From Microbacterium sp. CBA3102 (GTDB lineage Bacteria; Actinomycetota; Actinomycetes; Actinomycetales; Microbacteriaceae): 64,000 nt of DNA. Each line of letters starts with the position of its first letter. Position 1 is the stretch's first letter. A program made the position numbers and the translations under genes. The stretch is taken from positions 186,001-250,000 of the forward strand of contig NZ_CP042412.1 of the NCBI RefSeq assembly GCF_007954505.1, given 5' to 3'. The notes under the pieces were generated by a model that saw only the letters and a program-made list of their open reading frames with translations, was not told where the DNA came from and ran no database searches. Positions 61,403-64,000 of this stretch are shown here, one piece after another.

Positions 61403-62613
61403 AGCTCCCCCTGCACGGCGTCGCCCGCACGGGCGGGCCCGACGACGTCGGCGCGATCCCCGCGCAGGGTCATCCCGATCAACGGATAGAGCAGCACCGA
61501 GAGCATGCCCGCTCCGACCAGTGCCGCCGCGGTGCCGGTGTCGAGCATCTTCTCGTCGACGCCGATCGCGGTGACCGCGACGATGATCGGCAGTCCGGTG
61601 GCGGCGAGGAGCCCGAGGGCCGCACGGTCGCGGACGCTCATCCCCACCGGGGCCGAGAGCTGCGCGGCCGCCCCGCGGATGGCCAGCAGCGCGATCAGGA
61701 AGATGGGCACCAGGGCGAGGGCCGTCGGCGAGGTGAGCAGGGCCTGCAGGTCGAAGGTCACGCCCGTGTAGAGGAAGAAGATCGGCACGAGGAATCCGAA
61801 TGCGATCGCCTCGATCTTGCTCTCGACCTCCTCGGCGGATTCCTTCGGTGCCCGCGTCATGATGATGCGCCACACCGCTCCCGCGACGAAGGCTCCGAGC
61901 AGCATGTCGAGGTCGAGCATCACGCTCAGGCCGACCAGCGCCGCGATGAGCAGGATCACGAAGCGCACCCCGAACTGGTCGGACGTGTGCAGCGTCGCAC
62001 GGACGATGCGGTGCAGCCGCCCGTGCGGCACACGGTGCGCGAGCAGCACCGCGAGCCCGGCCAGCACCACGAACGTCAGCAGGACGGCCGTGGCGATCGG
62101 TGTGGTGCGCGTGCTGAGGAAGATCGAGATCGCGATCAGGGGCAAGAACTCGCCGACCGCGCCGATCGCACTGATCGCACGACCGAACGGCGTGTCCAGC
62201 TCGCGGGCGTCGCGCAGGATCGGCATCAGCGTGCCGAGCGCGGTGGAGCTCAGCGCGATGCCGATCACGACCATCCCCTCGCCGGGGGCGAAGAAGAAGC
62301 CCAGGCCGATGCCCAGCAGAACGCTGAGGAGCCAGCCGAGGGAGGCGCGGGCGAGCGGTTTGCCCGCCACGGTCTTGAAGTCGATCTCGGTGCCGGCGAC
62401 GAAGAACAGCAGCGCCAGACCGAAGTCGCTGAGCTTCTCCAGCAGGGGGCCCGGTTCGACCCAGCCGAGCACCGCCGGCCCCACGAGGATCCCGAGCACG
62501 AGTTCGAACACCACGATCGGCACCCGCACCGCCGGGCGGACCCCGCGGGCGAGCAGGGGCGCGGCGACAGCCAGCAGGGGGATCAGCACCAGGCCGAGAT
62601 CGCTCGCTTCCAC
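61399..62613 (-). CDS. Cation:proton antiporter (KefB/CPA2 type)
   Basis: 404 residues, about 12 membrane helices, Na_H_Exchanger domain. Core helices include FFVAGTEIDFKTVAG and GIALSSTALGTLMP, as in CPA2 antiporters; no cytoplasmic TrkA-N domain follows. GTG 62613 is chosen because TACTCT (62621-62626) lies 7 bp upstream. Moves K+ or Na+ against H+. Confidence 0.9.
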   Translation of the reverse strand: MEASDLGLVLIPLLAVAAPLLARGVRPAVRVPIVVFELVLGILVGPAVLGWVEPGPLLEKLSDFGLALLFFVAGTEIDFKTVAGKPLARASLGWLLSVLLGIGLGFFFAPGEGMVVIGIALSSTALGTLMPILRDARELDTPFGRAISAIGAVGEFLPLIAISIFLSTRTTPIATAVLLTFVVLAGLAVLLAHRVPHGRLHRIVRATLHTSDQFGVRFVILLIAALVGLSVMLDLDMLLGAFVAGAVWRIIMTRAPKESAEEVESKIEAIAFGFLVPIFFLYTGVTFDLQALLTSPTALALVPIFLIALLAIRGAAAQLSAPVGMSVRDRAALGLLAATGLPIIVAVTAIGVDEKMLDTGTAAALVGAGMLSVLLYPLIGMTLRGDRADVVGPARAGDAVQGEL

Positions 62614-62620
62614 GATTCTC

Positions 62621-62626
62621 AGAGTA
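62621..62626 (-). promoter_or_regulatory. Leaderless -10 box of antiporter
   Basis: TACTCT on the minus strand 7 bp before GTG 62613. Confidence 0.5.
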
Positions 62627-62699
62627 GCGAGTCGCCTCCCGCGATTCGCCCCCGGTGTGCATCCACGGCAGAATCGATGCACACCCTCGAGGAGCCTCC

Positions 62700-63551
62700 A
62701 TGTCCCAGCCCGATACCGCCCGCCTGCTCATCGCCTGCGACGACCAGCCCGGGATCGTCGCCGCCGTGGCGGGCGTGCTCGCCCAGCACGGTGCGAACAT
62801 CATCTCGCTCGACCAGCACTCGACGGATTCCGAGGGCGGACGCTTCTTCCAGCGCACCGTGATCCACCTCGATGGACTCGCCGCCGCACGCCCCGCGCTC
62901 GAAGCCGACATCGCCGTCGTCGCCGAACGCTTCGGCATGGAGTGGTCGCTGCACGACGTCGCCCGCCGCAAGCGCGTGGCGATCTTCGTCTCGAAGTACG
63001 ACCACTGCCTGATGGAGCTGCTCTGGCGCACACAGCGCGGCCAGCTCGACATCGACATCACGATGGTCGTCTCCAACCACCCCGACCTTGCCGAGTCGGT
63101 CCGCTCCTTCGGCGTGCCCTTCGTGCACATCCCCTCGGGCGACAAGGCCGCCATGGAGGAGCGACAGCTCGAACTGCTGCGCGGGAACGTCGACCTCGTC
63201 GTGCTGGCGCGCTACATGCAGATCCTCACCGACGACTTCATCACCCGCCTCGAAGCGCCGGTGATCAACATCCACCACTCCTTCCTGCCCGCGTTCATCG
63301 GGGCGAACCCCTACGCCCGCGCCAAGGACCGCGGCGTGAAGCTGATCGGCGCGACCGCGCACTATGCGACGGCCGACCTCGATGAGGGGCCGATCATCGA
63401 GCAGGACGTCACGCGCGTGACCCACTCCGAGTCAGCGGCCGAGCTGCAGAGCCGCGGGGCCGATGTCGAGCGACTCGTGCTCGCCCGCGCCGTGCAGTGG
63501 CACGCCGAGGACCGTGTGATCGTGCACGGCAAGTCCACCGTCATCCTCTAG
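62700..63551 (+). CDS. purU: Formyltetrahydrofolate deformylase
   Basis: 283 residues: ACT domain (about 8-80; ACDDQPGIVAAVAGVLAQHG) and formyl-transferase fold (about 88-283) with catalytic Asn-His-Asp: NIHHSFLPAFIGANPY and a final Asp in DEGPIIEQDV. Releases formate from 10-formyl-THF to balance one-carbon pools. GAGGAG upstream of ATG 62700. Complete. Confidence 0.95.
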   Translation: MSQPDTARLLIACDDQPGIVAAVAGVLAQHGANIISLDQHSTDSEGGRFFQRTVIHLDGLAAARPALEADIAVVAERFGMEWSLHDVARRKRVAIFVSKYDHCLMELLWRTQRGQLDIDITMVVSNHPDLAESVRSFGVPFVHIPSGDKAAMEERQLELLRGNVDLVVLARYMQILTDDFITRLEAPVINIHHSFLPAFIGANPYARAKDRGVKLIGATAHYATADLDEGPIIEQDVTRVTHSESAAELQSRGADVERLVLARAVQWHAEDRVIVHGKSTVIL

Positions 63552-63604
63552 CCCCGACGCCCGCTGGGCCTTCCTCCGGTCTCGGGGGCGCATGCGGTGA
63601 GCGG

Positions 63605-64000
63605 TCAGGAGGGGCGCGGCACGCCGGCGGCCAGCTCCGCGAACACCTCGGCGGCGCTGTCATGGCGTGCGAGCGGCGCCGCCTGCCCCATCCACAGCGA
63701 CTGGAGCTCCCCGAGATTCTGCTCCCCCGCCGCGGCCCGGAAGCGTCCGGTGAGCCAGTTCTGCATCGGGAACGGTGCGATCGTGCCGCTCGCCTCGATC
63801 GCCCGCACCGCACGGTTGCGGGCGCCCCGGGCCAGACGACCGCTCATGGCACGGGTGAGCACCGTCCCCTCGGCGGCGGTCGCACGGATTGCGGCGCGAT
63901 GCGCGGGCGTGGCCACGGATTCCGCCGTCGCGAGGAAGGCCGTCCCGACCTGCACGCCGGTCGCCCCCAACGCGAACGCCGCGGCGACTCCCCGTCGATC
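63605..64000 (-). CDS. Nitronate monooxygenase (partial, N-terminus outside window)
   Basis: C-terminal 131 residues of an NMO/2-nitropropane dioxygenase-like flavoenzyme. DRRGVAAAFALGATGVQVGTAFL is the conserved FMN-phosphate-binding glycine region, and LGELQSLWMGQAA the C-terminal segment. The frame stays open to 64000 and begins beyond it; the apparent internal TTG is not the start. Confidence 0.9.
   Translation of the reverse strand, partial: DRRGVAAAFALGATGVQVGTAFLATAESVATPAHRAAIRATAAEGTVLTRAMSGRLARGARNRAVRAIEASGTIAPFPMQNWLTGRFRAAAGEQNLGELQSLWMGQAAPLARHDSAAEVFAELAAGVPRPS

Noticed and set aside
60932..63154. Long in-frame extension of the 60932 gene
   Set aside because: Reads through the antiporter and purU in another frame; the GTGA overlap sets the start at 61402.

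Overview
The window is chromosomal DNA from a high-GC Gram-positive actinobacterium, most likely Microbacterium or a close Microbacteriaceae relative. Supporting signs are the high GC content, the menaquinone genes (polyprenyl diphosphate synthase, menG, menF, menD, menA), family companions such as DUF4229, DUF6421 and a PLDc_N-type membrane protein, an lhr/nei2 pair as in mycobacteria, an ECF42-type sigma factor with a DGPF partner, and many genes whose -10 hexamer lies 6-7 bp before the start codon (leaderless transcripts). I found no rRNA, CRISPR array, insertion sequence or prophage. The species call is inference from gene content.

Layout. 1-6068: menaquinone and prenyl-chain genes with a PPK2 polyphosphate kinase. 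6144-20242: mixed block with a thioredoxin-fold protein, a tyrosine phosphatase, a rhomboid-like/DUF2156 membrane enzyme, a nucleotidyltransferase, an ECF42 sigma factor with its DGPF partner, ribosome-rescue ArfB, a two-component system, and a serine hydrolase lipoprotein overlapping a PBP4-type carboxypeptidase. 20276-27492: DUF389 membrane protein, an odd CAT-anticodon tRNA, a WYL regulator divergent from an ABC-2 exporter, DUF4229, menA, DUF4287 and a cupin. 27538-33945: DUF5937/ArsR regulator, Lrp regulator divergent from DUF6421 and an SDR, an MFS exporter and a threonine-aldolase-like PLP enzyme.

34029-42105 is the most interesting block: two same-strand operons, apparently for catabolism of a sugar acid through a four-carbon ketose. 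Operon A holds a TIM-barrel enzyme, a hydroxyacyl-CoA-dehydrogenase-like enzyme, an SDR, a 33-residue membrane peptide and an MFS importer. Operon B holds a DAK-type kinase, an RpiB-like isomerase, a TPI-like isomerase and a GntR/FCD regulator. Both promoters carry the same 15-bp operator with core TCCTATAGGA overlapping the -10 box, so they form one regulon. The predicted lower pathway is tetrulose to tetrulose phosphate to erythrose 4-phosphate; the substrate is unknown.

42377-64000: degenerate Nudix protein, esterase, ABC-F ATPase with a long leader, Lhr helicase, EI24 membrane protein, Nei2 glycosylase, WYL regulator divergent from a hydrolase, a hexapeptide-repeat protein, a surface protein with a LAxSG-type sorting tail, a PspC-type two-component system divergent from a PspC protein, a LysR-type ligand-binding domain lacking its DNA-binding part, a GATase-like protein, a KefB-type antiporter, purU, and a partial nitronate monooxygenase.
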